Of a stretch of DNA of 64,000 nucleotides, positions 44,690 through 53,879 are shown piece by piece. The stretch lies in NCBI GenBank assembly GCA_964440915.1, contig CAYTTV010000010.1, positions 1-64,000 of the forward strand, written 5' to 3'. Origin of the DNA: CAMPJM01 sp964440915 (lineage in GTDB: Bacteria > Bacteroidota > Bacteroidia > Cytophagales > Cyclobacteriaceae). Positions within the stretch are counted from its first letter, which is position 1; every line of letters starts with the position of its first letter. Both the position numbers and the translations under genes were made by a program. A model generated the notes under the pieces. The model was not told the origin of the DNA, did no database searches, and was given only the letters and a program-made list of their open reading frames with translations.

Positions 44690-45541
44690 TTACATTCCCT
44701 CCTCAATGACGATTTTAGCTGTTGTGATGGCGGTGACCATAAAAAAGCCTAGTGCGTACTCATTGTTGTTGGAGCCGAGGATATTTCCTTTGATAGGTGC
44801 TGGTGGCGGACTGAACTGTGACCCGCCACTGACAGTTTGTTGATAAAGCAGATTGAGGAAATCATAGGCGTTCTCGCTGATCGACATCTGCTCTACCAAA
44901 GCGACATCGCCCAACAGCAGCGGATCGCGATAGAAATTGACCATAAGGCCGTCGAGGCCATCTATAAGTCGGTCATTTCCGAAAAACAGGTCTTCCGGTT
45001 CGTTCTGATACTGGCCATTGACATAGTAGCGCCACCTGTAGAAATTGACGGTATCTGCCGGATCGGTAGCATTGATGGCCACATAATACCCTTCCTCCTC
45101 GTTGTAGATAGAAGCCTCCTCGAATGTGGCATATATGGTGTCGATAGGTGGCACTGGCATCATAGTTTCGTGAAGAGAATGGTACTGTTCCCCTTCTGCC
45201 GTCTCGATATGGAGCTGGTAACTCCTGCCGATGATGCCTGCAAATTCATGCTGATAAACACCTGGGGCAGTTTCTGGAAGGGCTATTTTTTGTCCTTGGT
45301 CGTCAGTGATATATACCTCCGCTTTTTGTACAACTGGCGTGGGTTGATTGCTGAAATAGGGTGCAGTGTATTTTAGCTTGACTGTCTGTAGCTCTTCCCG
45401 ATCTGTGAGCATGCCTTCCACAACCAGCCTGGTTCTGCCTTCTGGCACATCTACTTCTATCACGTCTTCACATGCCATAGTGATGACGGTAAGGAGGATG
45501 AGACAGATATGGTATTGAATACTTTTCATTTTCTTGGTCAT
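44690..45541 (-). CDS. DUF4249 lipoprotein, TonB-receptor partner
   Basis: A 283-residue outer-membrane-associated lipoprotein (signal LILLTVITMACED, Cys about residue 24). DUF4249 members have an N-terminal Ig-like carboxypeptidase-regulatory-type domain (IEVDVPEGRTRLVVEGMLTD) and are nearly always encoded next to a FecA-like TonB receptor, as here with a 3-base gap. It probably acts as a surface lid or substrate-binding partner for that receptor. Substrate unknown. Confidence 0.88.
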   Translation of the reverse strand: MTKKMKSIQYHICLILLTVITMACEDVIEVDVPEGRTRLVVEGMLTDREELQTVKLKYTAPYFSNQPTPVVQKAEVYITDDQGQKIALPETAPGVYQHEFAGIIGRSYQLHIETAEGEQYHSLHETMMPVPPIDTIYATFEEASIYNEEEGYYVAINATDPADTVNFYRWRYYVNGQYQNEPEDLFFGNDRLIDGLDGLMVNFYRDPLLLGDVALVEQMSISENAYDFLNLLYQQTVSGGSQFSPPPAPIKGNILGSNNNEYALGFFMVTAITTAKIVIEEGM

Positions 45542-45544
45542 GGA

Positions 45545-47944
45545 TTAGAATTTGAAATTGTATGTGGCAGATGGAATAATGGTGCCAAAAACAGAGTAAC
45601 GAACTGCTTCGGTTATGGCAGGATTTTCTTCGTTCTGCCTGAAATATACTGAGAAGGCATTCCTACGAGCATAAACATTGTATATTCCGAACGTCCAGCT
45701 GCTTTCCCACTTCCGGCCCTGCTTTCTAGGAATTTCGTAGGTGGCGGATAGGTCGAGGCGGTGGTAGGCTGGCCCCCTTGCGCTATTGCGGTTCTCAAAA
45801 TTAGGAACTGTTATCCCTTCATACTCATAGCGGGAGTTTGGCGGTGTGAGCGGCCGGCCCGACATGACAGTAAGACTTGCCGAGGCTGTCCACTTATCGT
45901 TGAGGCTATAAGTAGCCACGACATTGAGATCATGCATTTTATCGTAATTGGATGGATAGAACTCATCGTTTCTTATACCAATTACCCTTCGTTCGGTCCT
46001 GGCAAGGGTATAGCCGATCCATCCTGTCAGTTTTCCTTTTTGCTTGCGGAGAAGCAGCTCTAGGCCGTATGCTCTCCCTTTCCCGCTGAGCACTTCTGTT
46101 TCTAAAGTCTGGTTAAAAAGGAGCTCTGCGCCGTCTTTATAGTCAAGGAGGTCATGATATTGCTTATAATAAGCCTCGGCAGAAAACTCCAGCGTGTTGT
46201 CCTTAAAGTTTCTGAAATAGCCCAAACTATACTGATCTACCTTGGCAGGCTTGATATATCGGCCAGAGGGTGTCCAAACATCAGTGGGCAACGCTGCCGT
46301 GGTATTCGACACCAAATGAATATACTGTGCCATCCTGTTATAACTGGCCTTTAATGAGCTATTGGCATTCAACGTAAACTTGGCAGAAATTCTTGGTTCA
46401 AAGGCATCGTAAGACTGTATCACCTCTCCATCGTCATAGCGTACTGTGTCGATAATGGCTGATACTGTTCTTGGTTGTCCAGGTGCATACATATATACAT
46501 TTCCTTCGCCTAGGTTATAGAATCGAGAGTAACGCAAGCCGTATTGCAGGCCAAGTCTTGGGCTAACCTTTTGCTCGTTGCTGATGTACACCGCTGGCTC
46601 TAACGCTGTTTCGGTATCTAATTTTATGCCTATATCATCCTTATCGAGCCTATCTACTTGGATGTCGCCAGGCTTAAACCTGTAGTGCAATGCATTCACA
46701 CCAAATTCTAACGTATTACTAGGATTGATAAAGTATGAAAAATCAGCTTTGAGGTTTGTGTTGAGAATATTGGACCTCCAATTGAAGTGGTCGGAATCGC
46801 TACTGGCACCCAACGCATAGTCATAATGACTATACACAGCAGTAATATTGGAAAACAACCTGTCGTTGAAAAGGTGGTTCCAACGGAGTGTAGCGGTTTT
46901 ATTGCCCCAATCCATACTGGCACTTTCTATTCCCAATACATCGCGTCCAAAATAACCTGAAAGGAATATCCTATTGTTGTCGTTAATGACATAGTTGATC
47001 TTGGCATTGAGGTCATAAAAATAGGCGGTGCTATTTTTAATATTCTCGTCCGAAGACAATATTGTAAATATATCTGCATATGACCTTCTGCCGGAAATCA
47101 TAAAAGAGCTTTTGTCTTCTTTGATAGGCCCCTCTAGTAAAAGTCGGCTGCTGATGAGTCCTATTCCTCCATTACCGGCGAAATGCTTCATGTTGCCTTC
47201 TTTCTGGCGCACATCTAGCACAGAGGATAAACGACCACCATAAACAGCAGGAATTCCTCCCTTGTAGATTTTCATGTCTTTGATGGCGTCCGCATTGAAG
47301 ACTGAGAAGAACCCAAATACATGGGAGGCATTATATACAGGGGCTTCGTCCAGTAACACAAGGTTTTCGTCTACGTTCCCTCCCCTGACATTAAAACCCG
47401 TTGCGCCTTCCCCTACTGTGGTCACGCCGGGGAGCATCTGGATGCTTCTGATGACGTCCACCTCTCCCATGAGCTGTGGCATGTGCCTTACTTCTACCAT
47501 ATTTACAGTAGCAGTGCTCATTTCGATCTTCTCCACATTATCGTTAGGTCTTGTAGAGCTCACGACTACTTCGTTGAGTGTAACGTCTTCTGTTTGTAGT
47601 TCTACATGGAGGGATTGGCTTTGTCGCAGGTCGAGTACTTTGGTAATGGCCTGGTAACCGACGTAGCTAAAAGTTATGGTATAGGTTCCTTCAGCGAGCG
47701 AAAGGGAATAAAACCCATAGGTATTGGAAATAGTGCCTGTACGCAGCTCCTCTACATATATCGCTGCTCCGATGAGGGCTTCACCATTGCCTGCATCTCG
47801 CAAATAGCCGCTTAAAGTTACCTTGGCATCATTGTTAACGGAAGACGACGAGTTAGTATCCTTTTCGCCAGCAAATAGGGGTTGGCTTTTAAAAAAATAA
47901 CTAGTGCAATACAGCATAAAAAGTAGGCCGAACTTGGGTCGCAT
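45545..47944 (-). CDS. TonB-dependent receptor
   Basis: Outer-membrane active transporter, 799 residues. Order: signal peptide (about 1-25), carboxypeptidase-regulatory-like domain (about 43-115, SGYLRDAGNGEALIGAAIYV), plug (about 125-240, with VIRSIQMLPGVTTVGEGATG and FNVRGGNVDENLVLLDEAPV), then a 22-strand type barrel ending IPSATYNFKF with the expected terminal Phe. Coupled to DUF4249, and followed on the same strand by a FecI/FecR pair, it may be the signalling receptor for that pair, but it lacks an obvious N-terminal STN signalling domain. Ligand unknown, possibly a metal chelate. Confidence 0.92.
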   Translation of the reverse strand: MRPKFGLLFMLYCTSYFFKSQPLFAGEKDTNSSSSVNNDAKVTLSGYLRDAGNGEALIGAAIYVEELRTGTISNTYGFYSLSLAEGTYTITFSYVGYQAITKVLDLRQSQSLHVELQTEDVTLNEVVVSSTRPNDNVEKIEMSTATVNMVEVRHMPQLMGEVDVIRSIQMLPGVTTVGEGATGFNVRGGNVDENLVLLDEAPVYNASHVFGFFSVFNADAIKDMKIYKGGIPAVYGGRLSSVLDVRQKEGNMKHFAGNGGIGLISSRLLLEGPIKEDKSSFMISGRRSYADIFTILSSDENIKNSTAYFYDLNAKINYVINDNNRIFLSGYFGRDVLGIESASMDWGNKTATLRWNHLFNDRLFSNITAVYSHYDYALGASSDSDHFNWRSNILNTNLKADFSYFINPSNTLEFGVNALHYRFKPGDIQVDRLDKDDIGIKLDTETALEPAVYISNEQKVSPRLGLQYGLRYSRFYNLGEGNVYMYAPGQPRTVSAIIDTVRYDDGEVIQSYDAFEPRISAKFTLNANSSLKASYNRMAQYIHLVSNTTAALPTDVWTPSGRYIKPAKVDQYSLGYFRNFKDNTLEFSAEAYYKQYHDLLDYKDGAELLFNQTLETEVLSGKGRAYGLELLLRKQKGKLTGWIGYTLARTERRVIGIRNDEFYPSNYDKMHDLNVVATYSLNDKWTASASLTVMSGRPLTPPNSRYEYEGITVPNFENRNSARGPAYHRLDLSATYEIPRKQGRKWESSWTFGIYNVYARRNAFSVYFRQNEENPAITEAVRYSVFGTIIPSATYNFKF

Positions 47945-48178
47945 ATTTTGGTTTATAGGGTAAAGAATTTTGGTCTTTGCTTTAGGACAAAATAATTACC
48001 TTATACCCCTAAGCCACGAGCAACTATATTTGAAAAATCAGGAAGATTTACAACTTGAAAGGGAATAGTATTGGGGTAGAATGAAAACAAAAAAGGAATA
48101 AGCAGGTTCTTAATTAAGATTATGCTCGATTTTATTCGATTTTAATCATTCAAATTTTTTAAACCTAAACGCAAGAAG

Positions 48179-48364
48179 ATGGACAATCTAAGAATCAAGG
48201 GCAATTGGAATCAAATTAAAGGCAAGTTGAAACAACAATATGCTGACCTGACTGATGACGACCTGACCTATGTTGAGGGGAAAGAAGACGAACTTCTTGG
48301 CAAGTTGCAAGAAAAAACAGGCAAGAGCAGGGATGAACTTCGTAAGCAAATCAATGAATTGTAA
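48179..48364 (+). CDS. CsbD-family stress protein
   Basis: A 61-residue CsbD-like protein: LRIKGNWNQIKGKLKQQYAD and YVEGKEDELLGKLQEKTG are the family signature. CsbD proteins are abundant general-stress proteins of unknown mechanism. Single-gene unit with its own terminator. Confidence 0.93.
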   Translation: MDNLRIKGNWNQIKGKLKQQYADLTDDDLTYVEGKEDELLGKLQEKTGKSRDELRKQINEL

Positions 48365-48383
48365 TGCGAATTCTGTTTTCATG

Positions 48384-48417
48384 AAAAGCTTTATCCGAAT
48401 GGATAAGGCTTTTTTTA
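48384..48417 (+). terminator. Terminator of the CsbD gene
   Basis: A 12-bp stem with one T-G pair (48385-48396 with 48401-48412) and a GAAT loop, ending in a run of T. It starts 20 bases after the stop. Confidence 0.85.
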
Positions 48418-48588
48418 TGGGCTGACAATAAGATGTACAAAAATAGGGGCTAAAAATATCATATTCATTGCTTCAGCAATTGTACTTTTACAACATAACG
48501 CTTTATTTACAGCAGGAAAACTAAACTTTTTTTAATAGGCGAAAATCAAGTAAGGTGCGATATATTTTTCATTCCCTAATAAAATTCC

Positions 48589-48596
48589 TACTTTTG
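48589..48596 (+). promoter_or_regulatory. -7 promoter box upstream of the GNAT-racemase pair
   Basis: TACTTTTG matches TAnnTTTG exactly; the -33 position has only T-rich sequence. A start near 48603 gives a leader of about 225 bases before the GNAT gene, containing a 54-codon frame. Confidence 0.4.
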
Positions 48597-48619
48597 CAAG
48601 GCAAAACAAAGCCTGCCTC

Positions 48620-48784
48620 ATGCAACAGCTCCCTATCTTTGGCTCCACTCCAGATACGTCCTCCTTTTCAGGAGTAGGATTTTTCCTCTTAAAGTGGGAC
48701 TGGGAAATCATAATATTTTTGCTTATTGACATGCGAGTAGGCGGTTCGTTCAAAGGCATGGCCGATAGATCTTACCCGACATAG
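48620..48784 (+). CDS. Possible small leader ORF (54 aa)
   Basis: A frame starting MQQLPIFGSTPDTSSFSG, with a hydrophobic WEIIIFLLIDM segment, begins about 17 bases after the predicted transcription start and ends 43 bases before the GNAT gene. It could be a leader peptide or chance. No homology recognised. The remaining spacer 48418-48588 shows nothing. Confidence 0.25.
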   Translation: MQQLPIFGSTPDTSSFSGVGFFLLKWDWEIIIFLLIDMRVGGSFKGMADRSYPT

Positions 48785-48827
48785 TCTTATGTAGTATAAA
48801 CTTTGCTACAATTGATCAAACCCCAAT

Positions 48828-49292
48828 ATGAAAATTTCAAAAACCGAATTTAATATGAGTTATCAAATTTCAAATGCTATAGTTTCTGCCACCTTACTTG
48901 AAAAAAATGAGATAGCCGATTTTCTTTTTGAGCATCTTGACCAATACGGTGATACTCGCGAAGACATAATGAAGTGCCTGGACTATGCGTTGAACAACTT
49001 TCCTCACCAAGGCGGCTTTGCAGTCTTAGCACGGGATGAAGGGAAAATTGTAGGCGCAGTAATTATGAACAAAACAGGCATGGAAGGATATATACCTGAA
49101 AACATCCTTGTATACATAGCTGTAGATAAAAGCCAACGTGGAAAGGGAGTTGGCAAAGCCCTAATGGAAGAGGCTATCAAAAGTGCCAAAGGCAATATTG
49201 CCCTGCATGTGGAACCAGACAACCCAGCAAGAAAGTTATATGAAAAGTTAGGCTTTACAAACAAATATCTAGAAATGAGATTAATAAAATAA
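48828..49292 (+). CDS. GNAT-family N-acetyltransferase
   Basis: Acetyl-CoA-dependent acyltransferase of 154 residues. The acetyl-CoA loop is in VDKSQRGKGVGKALMEEAIK near residues 105-124, and the C-terminal VEPDNPARKLYEKLGFTN is the usual GNAT end. A second ATG at 48855 (MSYQISNAI) is an equally good start. It is coupled by a 2-base gap to a racemase-like gene, so its substrate may be an amino acid or a D-amino acid; that is inference. Confidence 0.9.
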   Translation: MKISKTEFNMSYQISNAIVSATLLEKNEIADFLFEHLDQYGDTREDIMKCLDYALNNFPHQGGFAVLARDEGKIVGAVIMNKTGMEGYIPENILVYIAVDKSQRGKGVGKALMEEAIKSAKGNIALHVEPDNPARKLYEKLGFTNKYLEMRLIK

Positions 49293-49294
49293 TC

Positions 49295-50362
49295 ATGGCA
49301 TTTCTCAAATTATACAGAAAGAATCTAAGACATAACTTCAAATTCCTCAACCAGTTATTTCAATCTAACAACTTAGAGTGGGGTGTAGTCTCCAAACTAT
49401 TATGTGGTAACAAAATATACCTTAAAGAGCTGATCGACCTGGGCATCCGGGAAATCCATGATTCCAGGATCAGCAACCTTAGGACCATCAAAAGACTGTG
49501 CCCCGATGTACAGACTGTGTACATAAAACCTCCTGCAAAAAGAAGCATCAGAAATATTATAGAATACGCCGACGTAAGCCTTAACACCGAATACTATACC
49601 ATGAAACTTTTGTCTGACGAAGCTGTGAGGCAAAACAAACAACACAAGGTGATCATAATGGTAGAAACGGGTGATTTGCGGGAAGGGGTAATGGGCGATC
49701 GGCTGGTAGAGTTCTATTCGAGTGTGTTTGAACTCCCTAATTTGGAAATCATAGGCCTAGGCACCAATCTGAATTGCCTGCATGGGGTAATGCCCTCTCA
49801 GGACAAACTTATTCAGCTCAGTTTGTACAAGCAGATCATCGAATTGAAATTCAACAAGAAGATACCATGGATTTCAGGAGGCACTTCCGTTACCATTCCT
49901 TTGGTTCTCAACAAGCAAATCCCCTCTGGAGTCAACCATTTCAGGGTAGGCGAAACGCTCTACTTTGGCGCCAACCTATTTGAAGAAAACATTATTCCAG
50001 GCATGAAAGCCAACGTGTTTGAGTTGTTCACGGAAATAATCGAAATCACCGAAAAACCCCTTCTTCCTATAGGTGAACTGGCTTCGAACCCTCAGGGAGA
50101 TACGCATGAAATAGACGAATCGCTATACGGAAAAACTTCTTACAGGGCCATCGTGGATATAGGCCTACTAGATGTAGACCCCAAATACCTTATCTCCGGT
50201 TATGACTTTGAAATTGTGGGGTCCAGTTCTGATATGATGGTTATTAATCTTGGGGAAAACACAAAGAAATACAAAGTAGGTGACCTGCTGTCTTTCCACT
50301 TAAAATATATGGGCGCCTTGCAAATCCTTAATTCTAATTACATAGAGAAAAGGGTGGAGTAG
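49295..50362 (+). CDS. Alanine/ornithine racemase-family PLP enzyme
   Basis: Fold-type III PLP enzyme, 355 residues, predicted to racemise an amino acid. The PLP Lys is in LEWGVVSKLLCGNK near residue 34; this SKLLCGN form resembles ornithine racemase (TKVxCGN) more than alanine racemase. ISGGTSVTIPLVLN and HFRVGETLYFGAN form the phosphate-binding end of the barrel, and a C-terminal beta-domain follows (about 245-355). Pairing with a GNAT gene suggests a modified or D-amino acid product. A possible contributor of a building block to the amide-ligase cluster 6 kb upstream; unproven. Confidence 0.85.
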   Translation: MAFLKLYRKNLRHNFKFLNQLFQSNNLEWGVVSKLLCGNKIYLKELIDLGIREIHDSRISNLRTIKRLCPDVQTVYIKPPAKRSIRNIIEYADVSLNTEYYTMKLLSDEAVRQNKQHKVIIMVETGDLREGVMGDRLVEFYSSVFELPNLEIIGLGTNLNCLHGVMPSQDKLIQLSLYKQIIELKFNKKIPWISGGTSVTIPLVLNKQIPSGVNHFRVGETLYFGANLFEENIIPGMKANVFELFTEIIEITEKPLLPIGELASNPQGDTHEIDESLYGKTSYRAIVDIGLLDVDPKYLISGYDFEIVGSSSDMMVINLGENTKKYKVGDLLSFHLKYMGALQILNSNYIEKRVE

Positions 50363-50863
50363 TCTGCTTATGCAACAATGTAACCAATTAGTACATATAC
50401 CAATGCTCCATGTGAGGTAATAGTTTTGAGTTCTCAGTGGCTTTTAAATTAGCATGGGCGGTTAAACGTAAGTCGATCTGCGAGCATGAATCTCAATTGG
50501 GCAAGAAAACTCCACAAACACTCCATTCAATCATTACCTTCCTTTCAACTATCATTCGCAAACTGTGGAACTATGTGAACCATAGACAGTGAACTTTCAA
50601 TTTTTGCGTAACGCACATAATAGAAATTTCTAGCACGAGGATAAATAATTCTCGTTTTTGTTTTAGTTTATAAGGCAATTGATTATATTTTGTCTTTATC
50701 ACACGTAATTGAATGAGGAGCAAGCACTTCAATGAGGAGTAAAGCTAAACACACTCGTTTGTTTAGCTAAATTAGTTGCTTGTATGTTTTTCGTTTTTTT
50801 TCAATTGAAAAGATAGCTGATAATGTCTTTTTTTTACATCAGAAAAAACCAGCAATATTTTTT
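50363..50863. other. Intergenic stretch before the PAS histidine kinase
   Basis: About 500 AT-rich bases. Seen here: a 9-bp hairpin AGCTAAACA/TGTTTAGCT (50743-50751 with 50760-50768), a repeated AATGAGGAG word (near 50712 and 50731), and an imperfect -7-like TATATTTTG at 50684. No coding frame is convincing. Confidence 0.4.
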
Positions 50864-52204
50864 ATGAGGAACCCAATCCTGACATCATTTACCCTAGCCG
50901 TAGTCTTTGTATTATTTGGCGGTTTATGGATCATTATCTCGGATCATTTCCTCGTTCCTATTTTTCCTCGCATTATGGAAATGACCTATTTCCAAACCTT
51001 TAAAGGACTGCTATTTGTCCTTATCTGCGGCATGTTGATCTTCTTCTTGTTCTACTACTTACAAAAAAAGCTTATAGAGCAGCAGAAAAAAATCACTATT
51101 GGGGAGGAAAACTATGCAAAACTGTTTCGTAACAATCCGCTTCCCATGTGGGTGTACGACATTAAGACTTTATGTTTTACTGCTGTAAACAATGCCGCTG
51201 TTACTCAATATGGTTATACAAAAGAGGAGTTTGCTCAAATGAGCCTCTTTGACTTGCGGCCTCCAGAGGACCATAAGGCACTAATGGAAAACATCGTATT
51301 GGAAAACAACCTAACCTATACGTTATCTGGAAAATGGCGCCATATAAAAAAAGATGGGACCTTGATCTATGTCGATATGAACTCCCATACCATCGATTTC
51401 AAGGGAAGGCCTTCTAAAATTGTCCTAGCACTAGATGTGACAGAGAGAGCCGAAGCTGAAAAAGAAATACAAGGTTTGCTCTTCGAGCTTGACAACTTTG
51501 TCTATAGGGCCTCTCATGACTTAAGGGGGCCTTTGGCAAGGTTAAGAGGGCTTTCGCAGGTGGCACTAATGGATATATATGAGGAAAAGGCAAGAAAATA
51601 CTTTACGCTAATCAGCCAATCTGCCACCGTGCTTGACAATACGCTCGTAAGGCTCTTGAGCATCAATAACCTAAAGCATGCGCTATTAGAAGAGCGGGAA
51701 GTAAACTTGCACCAGTTGGTAGATAGCCTTATAAAAATAAAGAAAGAGGTGCTGAACAAAGCCAATATTTGCTTTATAAATGAGATTGAAAAAGACCTTA
51801 CGATCAAGTCTGATAGCAGCATATTACGCCTGACGCTTCAAAGCATGCTCGATAATAGCATTCAATATTGTAGTGAGGAATTGCCCGAACGCTATATAAA
51901 AGTTTCTTCGATTGCCCAAAATCAACATATTAAGCTTTTGATCGAGGACAATGGTATAGGCATAGAAGATTCCCAGGTCGATAAAATTTTCAATATCTTT
52001 CATAGAGGAACCGAAAAGTCGCATGGCTCAGGCCTAGGGCTTTATATTGCTAAAGTGGCCATGAGCAAGCTCAAAGGATCGATTAACCTTCTGGATCACA
52101 GGAAAACGCATACGGTCTTCGAGCTTTCTATCCCTTCGGCTGCTGATCTCGGCCCTCCGTACAACAAGATCGACAATACACGGGAAAACGCAAACGGTCT
52201 TTAA
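50864..52204 (+). CDS. PAS-domain sensor histidine kinase
   Basis: Membrane histidine kinase, about 446 residues from the start giving MRNPILTSFTLAVVF. Two TM helices (about 8-27 and 48-65) bracket a very short external loop, then a PAS domain (about 82-198), HisKA-type region with phosphoacceptor His218 in FVYRASHDLRGPLARL, and a HATPase (LQSMLDNSIQYC, IEDNGIGIEDSQVDKIF, GSGLGLYIAKVAM). The frame opens 28 codons earlier (50780), but that segment is not typical ahead of a first TM helix. It resembles the CHASE3 kinase in its DLR phosphoacceptor box. No adjacent response regulator. Confidence 0.9.
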   Translation: MRNPILTSFTLAVVFVLFGGLWIIISDHFLVPIFPRIMEMTYFQTFKGLLFVLICGMLIFFLFYYLQKKLIEQQKKITIGEENYAKLFRNNPLPMWVYDIKTLCFTAVNNAAVTQYGYTKEEFAQMSLFDLRPPEDHKALMENIVLENNLTYTLSGKWRHIKKDGTLIYVDMNSHTIDFKGRPSKIVLALDVTERAEAEKEIQGLLFELDNFVYRASHDLRGPLARLRGLSQVALMDIYEEKARKYFTLISQSATVLDNTLVRLLSINNLKHALLEEREVNLHQLVDSLIKIKKEVLNKANICFINEIEKDLTIKSDSSILRLTLQSMLDNSIQYCSEELPERYIKVSSIAQNQHIKLLIEDNGIGIEDSQVDKIFNIFHRGTEKSHGSGLGLYIAKVAMSKLKGSINLLDHRKTHTVFELSIPSAADLGPPYNKIDNTRENANGL

Positions 52205-52207
52205 TCA

Positions 52208-52242
52208 AAAAAGCTTATTGATATATCACCAATAAGCTTTTT
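52208..52242. terminator. Bidirectional terminator
   Basis: A 13-bp perfect inverted repeat (52208-52220 with 52230-52242), AAAAAGCTTATTG and its complement, giving a U-tract on each strand between the histidine kinase and the convergent DUF4494 gene. Confidence 0.85.
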
Positions 52243-52269
52243 CAAATTTCAAAAGTGGCACTTGAAGTT

Positions 52270-52785
52270 CTACCCTAAGTTTTCATCTGCTAAAGCCTGC
52301 TCGGGTTGAACCTCCGATAAAGGTTTGAAGTTAGCCGGCACTTGCTGGGCTTTTTCTTCCTCAGACACATAAGGGAAAATTTCCACAATGGGTGTCTCCA
52401 CAATTTCAGGTATGCTGAAAGTCACCAACATGTTGTTGAGGCTTTCATGAATGCGTTCATATGCCTGTTTCACATCAGAGGCTGTCACAAGCATATAGTT
52501 ATTGATTTTCTTTTCCTTTCCGCTTTCTTCTGCTACCATATAAGATATTTTGCACCTGTACCACACATCGCTATCGTCGTAATGAAAAATATCGATAATC
52601 CTGCTCTTTGCAATTCCACTCACCATAAAATCTCCCCTGATAATACTGCTCAGTTCTTCATAAATCCTCGCTTCTGCCTCTGTAAAAGACATGGCATCCA
52701 CCAAATATGGTTCGGTCACATTCTTCACACTGCCATTTTCCATTTCCTTTTGGTACTTCACCTTGCACATAAACCAAGTCTTCAT
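52270..52785 (-). CDS. DUF4494 family protein
   Basis: A 171-residue cytoplasmic protein matching DUF4494 (KTWFMCKVKYQKEMENGS, YLVDAMSFTEAEARIYEE, WYRCKISYMVAEESGKEKK), a family essentially confined to Bacteroidota. It contains two similar halves of about 65 residues (each W(F/Y)xCK(V/I)(K/S)Y then VxAxxxxxAxxRIxExL), so it is an internal duplication. Function unknown. Confidence 0.87.
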   Translation of the reverse strand: MKTWFMCKVKYQKEMENGSVKNVTEPYLVDAMSFTEAEARIYEELSSIIRGDFMVSGIAKSRIIDIFHYDDSDVWYRCKISYMVAEESGKEKKINNYMLVTASDVKQAYERIHESLNNMLVTFSIPEIVETPIVEIFPYVSEEEKAQQVPANFKPLSEVQPEQALADENLG

Positions 52786-53194
52786 ATCCTTCTTCTTTTA
52801 GTTTTAATAACACATTGCGTCTATAATGCCGAAAGATAAAAGCATTCTTTAGAAATATGCAAAGTTTCAAAGGAAAATCGGCAGCCAATTATTTCGAAAG
52901 CCATAATAAGCCCAAATTGAATATTGGTTATTAAACACCGCTTTATTTTATGGACGAACATTAAGATTAAAGGGTCAATGATACCCCTAAGACAGGAAGG
53001 TCAAAACATGAAAACTTCTGCCATGGATTTTTGCATTTCTGAAAACGGACACATTTCATATTTGTTAAATTTCACCGATTCCTGCCTAGTTTATATAGCT
53101 TACTTTCTATCAAGCCTATTCATTTTCACTTTAAGGAAGTCTTTATATATTTACCGGAAAATGATTATAAACCATACTAACTATCAATTTACTT
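52786..53194. other. Intergenic stretch between DUF4494 and cytochrome c genes
   Basis: About 409 AT-rich bases between divergent genes. A 94-codon open frame (52924-53208) crosses it but looks random and overlaps the cytochrome start. No clear promoter or repeat seen. Confidence 0.4.
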
Positions 53195-53671
53195 ATGAAT
53201 TTTGTTAAAACCCCTGCTTTGCTCTTAGCGCTTTTGTTTATTTTAGGATCAAGTTGCTCATCTGAAAAGAAAGAAAATAACACGGAGCAAGCCGAGACTA
53301 CTTCAAACGCTACGGAAACAACTGAAGAATTCACTGCTGGCCCAGGAGTAGGTCCGGTTCAATCTATAACTTTAGAAGAAGAGATTGATGCAAGCTTGGT
53401 AAAAAAAGGACAATCTATATTTGACAGCAAGTGCATTATATGCCATACTATCGACACAAAGATGATCGGCCCAGCTCTAGCGGGAATTACCGAGAGAAGA
53501 AGTCCTGAATGGATCATGAACATGATGATCAATCCTCAAGAAATGACCGCTAAAGATCCTGTAGCCAAGGCGCTTTTGGAAGAGTACAAAACACCTATGG
53601 TGAACCAAAATGTATCAGAAGAAGATGCGCGGGCACTATTGGAATTTTTCAGGGACAAAGACAGGTCATAG
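53195..53671 (+). CDS. Lipoprotein cytochrome c
   Basis: Membrane-anchored single-heme electron carrier, 158 residues. Lipoprotein signal with Cys21 (LFILGSSCSS), an acidic Thr/Glu-rich linker (about 25-60), then a class I cytochrome c domain: heme-binding CIICH at 80-84, MIGPALAGI after it and the likely axial Met135 in YKTPMVNQNV. Such proteins shuttle electrons to terminal oxidases or nitrogen-oxide reductases. It precedes a truncated hemoglobin with its own regulatory site. Confidence 0.93.
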   Translation: MNFVKTPALLLALLFILGSSCSSEKKENNTEQAETTSNATETTEEFTAGPGVGPVQSITLEEEIDASLVKKGQSIFDSKCIICHTIDTKMIGPALAGITERRSPEWIMNMMINPQEMTAKDPVAKALLEEYKTPMVNQNVSEEDARALLEFFRDKDRS

Positions 53672-53765
53672 GGCTACAATGGGTTGTCGTTTAGCCAAGC
53701 CTAAAAAAAAGCCCACTAAACGACATCTTTCAGCAATTATTTTTTCAACCATTTCAACCCCTTTA

Positions 53766-53781
53766 TATGACCTAAGTCATA
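53766..53781. promoter_or_regulatory. CRP/FNR-family-like palindrome
   Basis: TATGACCTAAGTCATA: 6-base inverted half-sites around a 4-base centre. Its centre is about 41 bases upstream of the start site predicted from the -7-like box at 53803-53810, the classical class II activator position. It lies upstream of the truncated hemoglobin gene. Confidence 0.55.
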
Positions 53782-53802
53782 AGATATTCTTTGAGCACGT
53801 AC

Positions 53803-53810
53803 TACTTTTA
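53803..53810 (+). promoter_or_regulatory. -7-like box of the truncated hemoglobin gene
   Basis: TACTTTTA matches TAnnTTTG in all but the last base. No TTTG -33 element is present at the right distance, as expected if an activator bound at 53766-53781 replaces it. Confidence 0.4.
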
Positions 53811-53879
53811 CATTTTCCCGCAAATTAAATTGCAGGAAAATGTGTTCTATGATTTGAACAAAAAGGAAAGAGGAAAAAA

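Noticed and set aside
48532..48759. 75-codon minus-strand frame between CsbD and GNAT genes
   Set aside because: Antisense to the predicted leader, no signal or domain features; it is less convincing than the plus-strand leader frame.
52924..53208. 94-codon open frame upstream of cytochrome c
   Set aside because: Overlaps the cytochrome start, lacks domain-like composition and no homology is recognised; probably random.
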